Positions 1 to 7,068 of a DNA stretch of 12,076 bases are shown one piece after another (positions within the stretch are counted from its first letter, which is position 1; each line of letters begins with the position of its first letter). This DNA is from Sphingomonadales bacterium (GTDB lineage: Bacteria > Pseudomonadota > Alphaproteobacteria > Sphingomonadales > Sphingomonadaceae). The notes under the pieces were generated by a model. That model made no database searches. It was not told the origin of the DNA and worked only from the letters and a program-made list of their open reading frames with translations. The DNA is taken from the NCBI GenBank assembly GCA_024636595.1, contig JAGXGT010000001.1, forward strand, positions 1-12,076. The letters run 5' to 3'. A program made the translations under genes and the position numbers.

Positions 1-225
1 CACGAAACCTATGGAACGACTTAATTTACCAGAGCACCGGAACCTTGAAGTTCCCGGGTCTGGGGCCGCCGCCCACATGTCCCTTCATCTATTATTACAA
101 TGTCAAAGAGCCCGTCAGAAAGCGCAGACAACGATTTTTCCCGCTATTGCTACCGGGGAGAACCGTTGTTACAAATTTTGACGACCAACACTGTGGGGCC
201 CATGTGAGCCGCTTCGTGCCGGTGA
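1..225 (-). other. 5' leader of an rRNA operon; 16S gene lies beyond the left edge
   Basis: Read on the minus strand, this stretch has the layout of an rRNA operon leader: a sigma70-like promoter (231-259), about 115 bases of leader, a boxA-like antitermination site (99-111), then GC-rich blocks. The stretch around 62-85 reads GGGACATGTGGGCGGCGGCC, which I recall from Sphingomonas-type 16S leaders, and the edge sequence (GGTTTCGTG) also fits the last part of such a leader. A short inverted repeat (GGAAC at 39-43, GTTCC at 50-54) can form a small hairpin. No convincing protein gene occupies positions 1-349. The mature 16S start is not in the window, so the operon itself is inferred. The transcription start near 225 is estimated from the -10 box. 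Confidence 0.8.
99..111 (-). promoter_or_regulatory. boxA-like antitermination site of the rRNA leader
   Basis: The minus strand reads GCTCTTTGACATT here. It closely resembles the bacterial rrn boxA consensus (TGCTCTTTAACA), which in the nascent rRNA binds NusB/NusE so that RNA polymerase resists termination. It lies about 115 bases downstream of the promoter, between promoter and 16S gene, as expected. Confidence 0.75.
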
Positions 226-230
226 AAAGA

Positions 231-259
231 TCTCTAGATGGATGGCCTGATTCGGTCAA
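231..259 (-). promoter_or_regulatory. rRNA operon promoter (sigma70-type)
   Basis: On the minus strand a TTGACC -35 box (254-259) is followed by an exact 17-base spacer and a TAGAGA -10 box (231-236). The bases just upstream on that strand (about 260-297) are strongly A/T rich, with runs such as GAAAAAC and AATAATTTTG, and resemble an UP element, common at rRNA promoters. The boxA-containing leader lies downstream. The promoter fires away from the flippase gene at 350, so this region is a divergent intergenic space. No equally good promoter for the flippase was found. Confidence 0.65.
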
Positions 260-349
260 CATAGTTTTTCACTTTTGTTTCAAAATTATTCGTAATTGGC
301 CGTTATGACCGGGTTTCAGGCGATAAAAAGGCTTTAAGACCGTATAACC

Positions 350-1861
350 ATGATCAATGATACCGCACCCCAGGCTGACGATAGCAATTTCGAGAATCGC
401 GTGAGAAGCGCAGTTTTCTGGCGTTCCGGCACACAAATCCTGTCTCAGGTCGTCGCTTGGGGCGCGACTCTGGCGGTGATCCGTATCCTGAATCCGGAAG
501 ATTACGGAATATTTGCAATGACCCAGGTCATCCTGGTTTTTTTGAGTTTTATGAACGGATACGGCCTGGTGAGCTCAATCATTCAGGCGGAGAAAGTCGA
601 GAAGATCCAGATTCGGCAGGCATTTGGCATGCTTTTGCTACTGAATGGGGGAATCGCGATCCTGCAATTGATTCTCGCATCCGTTGCGGCGGACTATTAT
701 CGACAGCCGATCGTCGCCGACTTGCTGCGGGTTCAGGCGCTTATCTATCTGGCGACTCCGTTCATGGCCCTGCCGGAAGCACTGCTGACCCGTGATCTGG
801 AGTTCAAGAAGCCGGCAATCATCAATCTCGTGTCGGCGGTGGTCGGCGCAGTCACTGCGCTATATTTCGCTTATAATGATTATGGCGTGTGGACATTGGT
901 CTATGCGCCGCTGGCGATATTCTGGAGCAGAGCCATCTGTCTGGTGATCGCGGTCAGATTTTATATATTGCCGACGTTCAATTTCAAAGGCGCCGGAGCG
1001 ATGTTTGGATTCGGCGCGACGCTACTGGCTAGCCACCTGTTCTGGACGATCCAGAGCCAGTCCGACATTTTTATCGCCGGTCGGTATCTCGATCCGCACG
1101 ATCTCGGCCTTTATGCCGAGGCCCTGTTCCTGACGACAATCTTTGCGGCGAAATTTGTGCCGCCCTTAAACGAAGTCGCCTTTCCCGCTTATGCGCGGCT
1201 GCAATCGGATCCCCGCGCTCTGGCATGGTCTTTTCTCAAAGCGATCCGACTGGTGATGCTGATCTCATGCCCGCTTTATCTGGGCATGGCGGTGACCGCC
1301 TACCCGCTCGTCGAAACGCTGTTCGGCCCCAAGTGGATCTCAATGTCTCCTTTTGTCGCCATACTTGCCTTGGCGATGCCGGTTATGACATTGCAAATCA
1401 TGTTCACGCCGGCGAATAACGCGCTGGGCCGGCCGCAAGTTACCGCCCGGACCAATATGTTTGGTGCCGTGCTGATGCCGATCACCTTTCTGATCGCCAT
1501 ACAATATGGTGTGTACGGTCTCGCATGGGGCTGGATCATCGCATTCCCGCTGCTGACGATTTTTACCTATTCGCAATCGCATCGTCATATCGGCATCAGC
1601 GCCCGGGAAATTGGCGCAGCAGTCTGGCCTGGCCTGTCCGCTTCGATCGCGATGGCTGCCATTGTATATTGCATCGATCAACTGTTGCCGGAGATGATTG
1701 TCTATGCACGGTTGGCTATATTGGTCGCGACCGGAGGCCTCGCCTATGTCGGCCTGCTCTATATACTGGCCAAGCAGACGCTGATTGAGGCGATCAGACT
1801 GATTGTCCGGCGCAAGCCGCCGGAACCAGTCCCGGCGGACCTTATATCAGAGAACATATAA
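350..1861 (+). CDS. Lipopolysaccharide/polysaccharide flippase, MOP superfamily (Wzx/WzxC-like)
   Basis: This is a 503-residue, very hydrophobic protein with about 12-14 predicted membrane helices, a short polar N-terminus (residues 1-20) and a basic, proline-rich C-terminal tail (about 485-503). The start of the membrane part (WRSGTQILSQVV, then RILNPEDYGIFA) is typical of the polysaccharide biosynthesis / MOP flippase family, where a loop carrying P-x-[DE]-[YF]-G follows the first helix. Length is normal for the family. Members flip lipid-linked oligosaccharides across the inner membrane for O-antigen, exopolysaccharide or capsule synthesis. The substrate cannot be told from sequence, and no glycosyltransferase is adjacent here. 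The ATG at 350 has only a weak purine stretch upstream (AAGA at 336-339). The gene is divergent from the rRNA promoter, and a small hairpin follows the stop. Confidence 0.88.
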   Translation: MINDTAPQADDSNFENRVRSAVFWRSGTQILSQVVAWGATLAVIRILNPEDYGIFAMTQVILVFLSFMNGYGLVSSIIQAEKVEKIQIRQAFGMLLLLNGGIAILQLILASVAADYYRQPIVADLLRVQALIYLATPFMALPEALLTRDLEFKKPAIINLVSAVVGAVTALYFAYNDYGVWTLVYAPLAIFWSRAICLVIAVRFYILPTFNFKGAGAMFGFGATLLASHLFWTIQSQSDIFIAGRYLDPHDLGLYAEALFLTTIFAAKFVPPLNEVAFPAYARLQSDPRALAWSFLKAIRLVMLISCPLYLGMAVTAYPLVETLFGPKWISMSPFVAILALAMPVMTLQIMFTPANNALGRPQVTARTNMFGAVLMPITFLIAIQYGVYGLAWGWIIAFPLLTIFTYSQSHRHIGISAREIGAAVWPGLSASIAMAAIVYCIDQLLPEMIVYARLAILVATGGLAYVGLLYILAKQTLIEAIRLIVRRKPPEPVPADLISENI

Positions 1862-1862
1862 G

Positions 1863-1878
1863 CGGGACATCCGTCCCG
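1863..1878 (+). terminator. Short GC hairpin after the flippase stop, possible terminator
   Basis: A perfect 6-bp inverted repeat, CGGGAC / GTCCCG, with a 4-base loop (ATCC) begins two bases after the flippase TAA. There is no T-tract immediately after it on the plus strand, so it is not a classical intrinsic terminator. It could be a 3'-end stabilising hairpin or chance. Confidence 0.3.
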
Positions 1879-1974
1879 AAGCCGCGGCGTTACGAAAAAA
1901 ACGTTTCGGCTGCCCGGTTCCCCTGATTAAAATGCCCATTGTCGAACAACGGCGATGCGCGCAGCATCTGCGCC

Positions 1975-2778
1975 ATGGACCATATTCTATCTCTTGCGGC
2001 AGGCACATTGCCCGAATTCCAGCCAGAGCAAGTGGCGCGCGCCGCCGGGGAGGCTGGCTTCACCCACTGCGGGTTCACCATTGAACCGGACAAATGGAAC
2101 GCCGAAGCACTGGCGGCAACCAAGGCAGCGATAGCGGACCACGCGCTTTCCGTGCTGGATGTCGAAGTCGTCTGGATTCCGGAGGGCGGCAAGCTGACCG
2201 ATGATCATAAGCTGATCATCGATGCCGGGTTGGAACTCGGCGCGGCCAATGTGCTGGTGGTCAGCTCCGAGCCGGATCACGGCAGGACAGCCGAGGCGCT
2301 GCATCAACTATGCATTTGGGGAGCGCCCGGCAATATGCGGGTGGCGCTCGAATTTCTGATGATCACTGCGGTGCAGTCGATGGATAGCGCGCTCGATATC
2401 ATCCGCAAAGCCGATCATCCGGCCGCGGCGTTGCTGATTGACACGATTCATTTCCAGCGGGCCGGGCATAAGCCCGGACAACTGGAAGAACTGGAAGCAT
2501 CTTTGTTGCCTTACACCCAGATCTGCGATGGCAATCTGGACTGCGAGGACAATTTCGAGGCCTATCTAGAGGATGCGATCGATTTGCGCAGCTGTCCGGG
2601 TGAAGGTACCCTGCCCGTGGCCGAGATTATAAGGGCGCTACCGAAAGCCATTCCGCTCAGCTTGGAAATCCGTTCGAAAATCTATCGGGATCAATTTCCC
2701 GATGCGACAGAGCGCGCCTCCGCGGTGCGCAATGCCAGCCTTGCCTATCTCCAGCAAAACGGGATTCTCGTTCGCTAA
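1975..2778 (+). CDS. Sugar-phosphate isomerase/epimerase-like TIM-barrel protein
   Basis: The 267-residue product matches the AP-endonuclease-2-like TIM-barrel family, which includes xylose isomerase-like sugar epimerases and IolE/IolI. Candidate metal ligands fall in the expected order: E126 (VALEF), D156 and H159 (LLIDTIHF), D185 (QICDGN) and E231 (LSLEIRS), each at the end of a predicted barrel strand. These proteins usually bind a divalent metal and interconvert sugars or cyclitols in the cytoplasm; the substrate here is unknown. The ATG at 1975 is chosen because the protein then begins with the first barrel strand (MDHILSLAAGT). A TTG at 1939 in the same frame would add 12 poorly conserved-looking residues, and neither start has a clear Shine-Dalgarno. 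The stop overlaps that of the convergent CBS gene by 4 bases. Confidence 0.8.
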   Translation: MDHILSLAAGTLPEFQPEQVARAAGEAGFTHCGFTIEPDKWNAEALAATKAAIADHALSVLDVEVVWIPEGGKLTDDHKLIIDAGLELGAANVLVVSSEPDHGRTAEALHQLCIWGAPGNMRVALEFLMITAVQSMDSALDIIRKADHPAAALLIDTIHFQRAGHKPGQLEELEASLLPYTQICDGNLDCEDNFEAYLEDAIDLRSCPGEGTLPVAEIIRALPKAIPLSLEIRSKIYRDQFPDATERASAVRNASLAYLQQNGILVR

Positions 2779-3203
2779 GTGGACTGGATATAGTCGCGCA
2801 TAGCCGCCGCTTCGCTTTCGATTTTGTCGATCCGATATTTGACCAGGTCGCCGATCGAGACGAAACCGACCAGCTTGCCATCCTCGACCACGGGCAGGTG
2901 GCGAATCCGTCTTTTCGTCATCAGTGACAACGCCCCCATGACGCTCTTGCTGCGCTCGACAACAATCACATCCGATGTCATCACGTCGCGCACCACATGA
3001 TCCATCGCGGCATGACCGAATTTTCGGAGACAATGGAGTACATCGCGTTCGGAGAATATGCCGACAACCCCCTCTTCGTCCAGCACCGGGAGCGCGCCAA
3101 TGCGCTTTTCTGCCAGAATCTCGATCGCCTGCGAAACCGACATATCTGCGGTACAACTATATATTTCGTCACTGCGGCCCTGCAAAATCGAATGTATGGT
3201 CAT
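2775..3203 (-). CDS. Tandem CBS-domain protein
   Basis: A 142-residue cytoplasmic protein made almost entirely of two CBS modules: CBS1 about residues 10-65 (AIEILAEKRIGALPVLDE, then GIFSERDV) and CBS2 about 72-125 (VMTSDVIVV, RRIRHLPVVEDGKLVGFVSI). A CBS pair forms a Bateman module, typically binding AMP, ATP, NAD or related nucleotides. Stand-alone pairs of this size are common and resemble small stress or hypoxia-response CBS proteins; the ligand is unknown. The start at 3203 is chosen over an upstream in-frame codon at 3224 because GAGGAGAGGG lies just before it and MTIHSILQG is a typical CBS-protein opening. The gene is convergent with the isomerase-like gene and divergent from the small membrane-protein gene. 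Confidence 0.88.
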   Translation of the reverse strand: MTIHSILQGRSDEIYSCTADMSVSQAIEILAEKRIGALPVLDEEGVVGIFSERDVLHCLRKFGHAAMDHVVRDVMTSDVIVVERSKSVMGALSLMTKRRIRHLPVVEDGKLVGFVSIGDLVKYRIDKIESEAAAMRDYIQST

Positions 3204-3262
3204 CGTCCCTCTCCTCGGCTCCAAGTCTGTTTATTGCATGCCTATAACATGTTTTTGAAAGT

Positions 3263-3298
3263 CATTGGACTTGATGGTAACAGGATTCCCGTCCAATG
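3263..3298. repeat. Inverted repeat in the CBS / membrane-protein divergent region
   Basis: CATTGGAC at 3263-3270 and GTCCAATG at 3291-3298 are perfect 8-bp inverted copies separated by 20 bases, in the 119-base region between two divergent genes. Half-sites about three helical turns apart could be bound by a regulator controlling either gene. A repeat of this length in such a short region can also arise by chance, so a regulatory role is inferred only from position. Confidence 0.35.
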
Positions 3299-3322
3299 CA
3301 CTGAAAACCAACGGAGTCCGTT

Positions 3323-3622
3323 TTGCCCCAACCATCCCGCCTTGATGATCCGCTTTATGCCAGCATGGCCTGGGCCCGATATTGGCGGCTGATGCGCGGC
3401 ATGGGGAAATTCACCCTGGTTTGTATCGCTGTGGCATTTGCCATTCTTTTCTACATGCACGGCTTCGTATCGATTCACATGTATCTCGCAACGGCGGGCG
3501 GCGTGGCGCTGACGTTGATGTTGATGGCAGCGCTAATGGGGCTGGTGTTCCTGTCGAGCGAATCCGGCCATGACGAATCGATCGATGATCCGGTCTCACG
3601 GAGCGTCTCTCCCGATGAGTGA
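3323..3622 (+). CDS. Small two-helix membrane protein of unknown function
   Basis: A 99-residue protein I do not recognise. It has a polar, aromatic N-terminus (residues 1-27, with MAWARYWRLM), a membrane helix at about 30-49 (FTLVCIAVAFAILFYM), a short loop, a second helix at about 53-77 (methionine- and leucine-rich, ALTLMLMAALMGLVF) and an acidic, serine-rich tail (SESGHDESIDD). The likely start is the TTG at 3323, because CGGAG at 3312-3316 sits at correct spacing; an ATG at 3365 would give an 85-residue protein. Its last 8 bases overlap the thioesterase gene, implying co-transcription and translational coupling. The neighbour suggests a link with fatty-acyl or membrane-lipid metabolism, which is only inference. 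Confidence 0.7.
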   Translation: MPQPSRLDDPLYASMAWARYWRLMRGMGKFTLVCIAVAFAILFYMHGFVSIHMYLATAGGVALTLMLMAALMGLVFLSSESGHDESIDDPVSRSVSPDE

Positions 3623-4031
3623 TGATGACCTGAAAGCACTGGCAAAGCTGCAACCCGTGTTGCGGATGGCACCCCAGCCCCGTGACCTGAATAACAATGG
3701 CCATATATTCGGCGGCTGGGTGCTGTCGCAGATGGACATTGCTGGTGGCATCATGGCGGCCCGAGTGGCGCGCGGATCAACCGCAACGGTTGCGATCGAG
3801 GCGATGGAATTTATCGCGCCGATCCTGACCCGTGATTTGATATCGGTATACGCCCGGGTGGAACGCATTGGCCGGACATCTGTGGCAATCCGGCTCGATG
3901 TGATTGCCTCGCGCAATCTCGATGAAGAGAAGGTGCCCGTGACCAGCGGACTGTTCACATTTGTGGCGCTGGATGAAAATCACAATCCCAGAGTGATTCC
4001 GGAGGAATCGAAGGCGCATTATCTCGCATGA
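3615..4031 (+). CDS. Acyl-CoA thioesterase, YciA-type hotdog fold
   Basis: The 138-residue protein has the signature of YciA-type acyl-CoA hydrolases: NNNGHIFGGWVLSQMDIAGG at residues 26-45, followed by VAIEAMEFIAPI (59-70) and a final strand FTFVALDE (114-121). In this family the aspartate of SQMD (D41 here) lies in the active site. Enterobacterial YciA has Asp where this protein has H30, a change I believe occurs in alphaproteobacterial members. It hydrolyses acyl-CoA to free acid and CoA in the cytoplasm, normally as an oligomer of hotdog dimers. The ATG at 3615 overlaps the upstream gene by 8 bases, with GGAG about 11 bases before it; an in-frame codon at 3570 would add residues unlike the family. 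It converges on the DUF4139 gene with a 14-base gap. Confidence 0.92.
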   Translation: MSDDDLKALAKLQPVLRMAPQPRDLNNNGHIFGGWVLSQMDIAGGIMAARVARGSTATVAIEAMEFIAPILTRDLISVYARVERIGRTSVAIRLDVIASRNLDEEKVPVTSGLFTFVALDENHNPRVIPEESKAHYLA

Positions 4032-4045
4032 GCTGATGGCCGCAG

Positions 4046-5608
4046 TCAGCGCAACTTGATGGTATAATCGACTTTCGCTTCATCATTGCCGGGAACCGTC
4101 ACCCGCCAAGTGGGGACGCCGTCAATCTTGCTGATCCCCTTGACCCGCCCCGATATTTCATCGGGTAATTCCATTTCAACAGTAACCGGGTGATCGCGGG
4201 TATTGGAAATTTTCGCCCGCCAATATTGGCGGCTTTTTGTCCGGCGGACTTGTGTCACAGACAATCGGACGTCCGATGACTGTCCAACGACCACTTCAAC
4301 TTCATTGTCAATCGCGCGGTCCGGCAGATCGCCCTCTCCTGCCAGCAGCGGTCCAAACGTGCTGTTTTCAAAAACCGCGACCTTGCCTGCTGGTAATGGA
4401 ACACCGAGGCCGCTTTGCCGATCGTTTTTGCTGCGCAAGATATAGGAAATCGGGGCGCTATCCTCGGAATAGTCACGAGCGTTGGCAACGTAGATGCGAT
4501 CATAGCTGACATCGGGCTGAACGATCATCGCGACCTGCTTCTGTCCCTTGGCATTCACCGTAACCCGCTCCGGCACGCGGTAGAGTTTCAGGTCGCCCAA
4601 ATCTTCCTGTTCCGCAACCACAGCGGCCACCGGCGAGGCCATCCTTTGGGCAGTGACCGCAATCATTTCGCCTGCTTCATCCATCATTGCCATCGGCGGC
4701 GGTGGGGCCGGAGGCGGCGGAGGTGGCGGATAATATCCCATATTGTACGGCACCTCATGCGTCCGCTGCATCGGCCAGCAGCGGATTTGCAGAGCGCCTC
4801 CGGTCGGACGCAGCTGATCGCCCCGCCCTTCCCGATTGGGTTCTCCGGCAATCGCCATCAGATTGGCATTATCAAAACTCTGGTTGCCGCCATTGGCCAC
4901 GGTCAGCCAGGCGAACAGGTCCAATTTGGTCTGCTCACCGGCTTCGCTCTCCTTGACCGTGGCGACATAATTGGCCTGCCAGTCAAAGCCCGAAGCCAGA
5001 TATGTCAGGGTCAATTGTGCGGTCACCGCGCGTTTGGACGTGGTGAGAATGGACAGCGTCGGTTTGGCTGACAAATCCGCGGGCAGTTTCGCAAAGGTCA
5101 TCCGCTCCGGTAGGCCGGTACAACGCAGAGCCTCAAAACCCTCATCGCTCTCAAAGATTACGCCGCCGTCGGGACCAGCGGTAATGAACACATTCTGCGT
5201 GCGGGACATCCCGGTTGCCTTGTTTGTACGGGTGATGGAGACTTCCCGCTTCAAATAGGCATCGACCAGACCTTGCTGCGATAACAGCCGGGCGTCGCGG
5301 TTCTTTTCCTGCACGCCGTTGGGCAGTCCGGTGACGATAGCGCTTTCCGGAAACATGCCTTCGGACACGCCTTCAAAGCGGACCATCGCATCGCCCGCTG
5401 GCAATGATATGGTGCGACTTTCGGTGATCAGCGCATAGCCTTGCGGCCAGTTGGCATCAATCGGTCGATCACCGCGACCCGGGGCCCGGTAAATGGTGAT
5501 CGAGATATTTTCTGGCTGGTCCGAAACGACCAATTGCTGGGCCGCAAGCGGACCAGCTTGCAGGGCCAGCAAAAGCGCCAGAAAGGCAAAGAAGCGCGAG
5601 ACGGTCAT
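4046..5608 (-). CDS. Secreted DUF4139-family protein with proline-rich, TonB-box-like insert
   Basis: A 520-residue protein with a clear signal peptide (residues 1-24, hydrophobic core FFAFLALLLAL, cleavage probably after LAA). Its function is unknown. It is paralogous to the next gene upstream: both share a KPTLSI/RPTLSI strand, a conserved tryptophan strand (FDWQANY versus LGWKADY), a NAN(L/I)xxxAGxPN block (residues 248-258) and an LGDxxLYxxxERxTV then QKQV block (337-359). These fit the DUF4139 beta-rich domain. Unlike its partner it carries about 50 extra residues between those blocks, including PPPPPPPAPPPP (294-305) and EMIAVTAQR (314-322), which resembles the TonB box of sphingomonad TonB-dependent receptors. 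There is no anchor after the signal peptide, so the protein is probably periplasmic. It starts 13 bases after the upstream gene's stop and probably shares its transcript; the SD is weak (GGGGGC). Confidence 0.82.
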   Translation of the reverse strand: MTVSRFFAFLALLLALQAGPLAAQQLVVSDQPENISITIYRAPGRGDRPIDANWPQGYALITESRTISLPAGDAMVRFEGVSEGMFPESAIVTGLPNGVQEKNRDARLLSQQGLVDAYLKREVSITRTNKATGMSRTQNVFITAGPDGGVIFESDEGFEALRCTGLPERMTFAKLPADLSAKPTLSILTTSKRAVTAQLTLTYLASGFDWQANYVATVKESEAGEQTKLDLFAWLTVANGGNQSFDNANLMAIAGEPNREGRGDQLRPTGGALQIRCWPMQRTHEVPYNMGYYPPPPPPPAPPPPMAMMDEAGEMIAVTAQRMASPVAAVVAEQEDLGDLKLYRVPERVTVNAKGQKQVAMIVQPDVSYDRIYVANARDYSEDSAPISYILRSKNDRQSGLGVPLPAGKVAVFENSTFGPLLAGEGDLPDRAIDNEVEVVVGQSSDVRLSVTQVRRTKSRQYWRAKISNTRDHPVTVEMELPDEISGRVKGISKIDGVPTWRVTVPGNDEAKVDYTIKLR

Positions 5609-5621
5609 TGCGCCCCCGCGA

Positions 5622-7007
5622 TCAGTAGCGGCTATCGAACGTTGCTGTCACCGTGACGCTGCTGTTGGCGGGCACGTTCACGCGCCATTCGACCTTGTCG
5701 GCAGAAACTCGCTCGCTGGCCTGACTTTCCTGCTCGATGCGGACATCACCCCACAATCCCGATTGCGCAAGATCTACGGTTGCGGCTTCGGGTCGCGCAT
5801 TGGTGAGCTCATAGCGCATCTTTGTGCGCCAACGACTGGATGAGCGACGGGTGCGTTCCTCGACCACCGTCTTGACCTTCACGTCAAAGGCTTCACCGGT
5901 CCGGATCGACATCGAGGAACCCATCGGTGTCGCCTCGATCTGGCTTTCGCCGATAAACTGCGGATCGCCGCGCTTGTCGCGCATATAGACGCGCATGACC
6001 CCGGACGGCAGCTGGTCGCCCAGACCGCCGGATCGCGAGGTCGAGAATTTGAGGACGGAGCTGGCGCTGGTCGCATCGCCGGAACCCAGCCAGCCATTGG
6101 TAAATTCGTAGACCTTCTGCGCAGGAGCCGCCGTCACATCGAGAAAACTGACCTGCTTCTGCTGGGCGTTAGCGACGGTGGTCCGTTCCGCCAGCGGGTA
6201 GAGATAATAGTCGCCGAGCCGCTCGCGATCATTGGATTCAGTCCCGGCGCTGTCAATCGTCCCGGTCGGCCATTGCGCATAGCTGTTCCGTCCGCGCCCA
6301 CTGTTGGGACTGCCCGCGACCAACAGAATATTGGCGTTGCGATAATCGGTGCCGCTGTTGTTGGTCAGCGTAACCCATCCCTGCACGTCAATCGTCTGCT
6401 TGGCTTCGTCGAATAGCGTCACATAGTCCGCCTTCCAGCCGAGCCCGGGGGTAAGATAGCTCAATGTCGTTGGCACCCGCCCGCCAGCAGATTCCAGCGT
6501 GATCGAAAGCGTCGGACGCGCCCGCAGATTGGGTGGCACGCGATCAAAAATCACCCGCACCGGCAGCCCGTCATCGCGCAAAACTTCAATCGTGTTGCCA
6601 ATTTTCATGACCACACCACCATTGGCGGCGAGTATCTCGGCGCGGACACGGGTTTCAGCACCGGTCGCCGGGTTCGTCCGAATCAGGGTTACTGTCTGAC
6701 CTACCGCCTTTTCCATCAGTTTGGCGGGGGTGAGCAGGTCATAATCAAAATTCTGTTCGACAATGCCGATATCGGGTCCGGCCAGCGTGACGGTTTCCGC
6801 TCGAATTTGCGCCGATACATCCGGGAATTGCTGCTTGCTGCGGCCCTTGGGCAGGTTCAGGCTGCGGACGTCCTGCACCAGCGCCTGATTGTTGTTGTAG
6901 ATCGTGACCGAGACCTCGCCCTGCGCCGATTCATCCAGTGCGGACTGGCTGATGGCTGGCGTTGCGGCGCCAGCCAGTAAAATGCCCACAAAACCAACAA
7001 GCCGCAT
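5622..7007 (-). CDS. Secreted DUF4139-family protein
   Basis: A 461-residue protein with a signal peptide (MRLVGFVGILLAGAATPAIS, cleavage near residue 20). The body is beta-rich and matches the DUF4139 architecture: an N-terminal strand region (VSVTIYNNNQALVQDVRSL, about 32-50) that in this family opens a mucoidy-inhibitor-like domain, then RPTLSITLESAGG (164-176), GLGWKADY (188-195), NANILLVAGSPN (224-235), LGDYYLYPLAERTTV (264-278) and QKQV (283-286). The function of the domain is unknown. A strong SD (AGGGGAGAG) lies 7 bases before the ATG. It is followed after 13 bases by its paralogue and preceded by DUF389 at 61 bases, so all three may be one operon, although a secondary promoter in the 61-base gap is not excluded. 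The paralogue pair is an old tandem duplication, since overall identity looks low. Confidence 0.85.
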   Translation of the reverse strand: MRLVGFVGILLAGAATPAISQSALDESAQGEVSVTIYNNNQALVQDVRSLNLPKGRSKQQFPDVSAQIRAETVTLAGPDIGIVEQNFDYDLLTPAKLMEKAVGQTVTLIRTNPATGAETRVRAEILAANGGVVMKIGNTIEVLRDDGLPVRVIFDRVPPNLRARPTLSITLESAGGRVPTTLSYLTPGLGWKADYVTLFDEAKQTIDVQGWVTLTNNSGTDYRNANILLVAGSPNSGRGRNSYAQWPTGTIDSAGTESNDRERLGDYYLYPLAERTTVANAQQKQVSFLDVTAAPAQKVYEFTNGWLGSGDATSASSVLKFSTSRSGGLGDQLPSGVMRVYMRDKRGDPQFIGESQIEATPMGSSMSIRTGEAFDVKVKTVVEERTRRSSSRWRTKMRYELTNARPEAATVDLAQSGLWGDVRIEQESQASERVSADKVEWRVNVPANSSVTVTATFDSRY

Positions 7008-7068
7008 ATTCTCTCTCCCCTATCGAAACCGGACGCTAACAAATTGAAAATGAACCTTGCTTAAACGG

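Noticed and set aside
45..308. 87-codon open frame with a TTG start
   Set aside because: It runs antisense through the rRNA leader, boxA and promoter, has no SD, and its translation is compositionally odd with no recognisable domain.
1893..1909. CGAAA / TTTCG A-rich potential hairpin upstream of the isomerase-like gene
   Set aside because: The stem is short and A/T rich, and it lacks terminator or operator features.
2638..3156. 172-codon minus-strand frame
   Set aside because: It overlaps the well-supported CBS gene in another frame and the isomerase-like gene antisense; it is rich in arginine and cysteine, typical of a shadow frame.
4032..4050. GCTGA / TCAGC inverted repeat at the thioesterase-DUF4139 convergent junction
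   Set aside because: The arms are only 5 bp with a 9-base loop and no T-tract, and one arm overlaps the DUF4139 stop codon; too weak to call a bidirectional terminator.
4415..5071. 218-codon plus-strand frame antisense to the first DUF4139 gene
   Set aside because: Its histidine/arginine-rich composition mirrors the DUF4139 reading frame; no SD and no domain.
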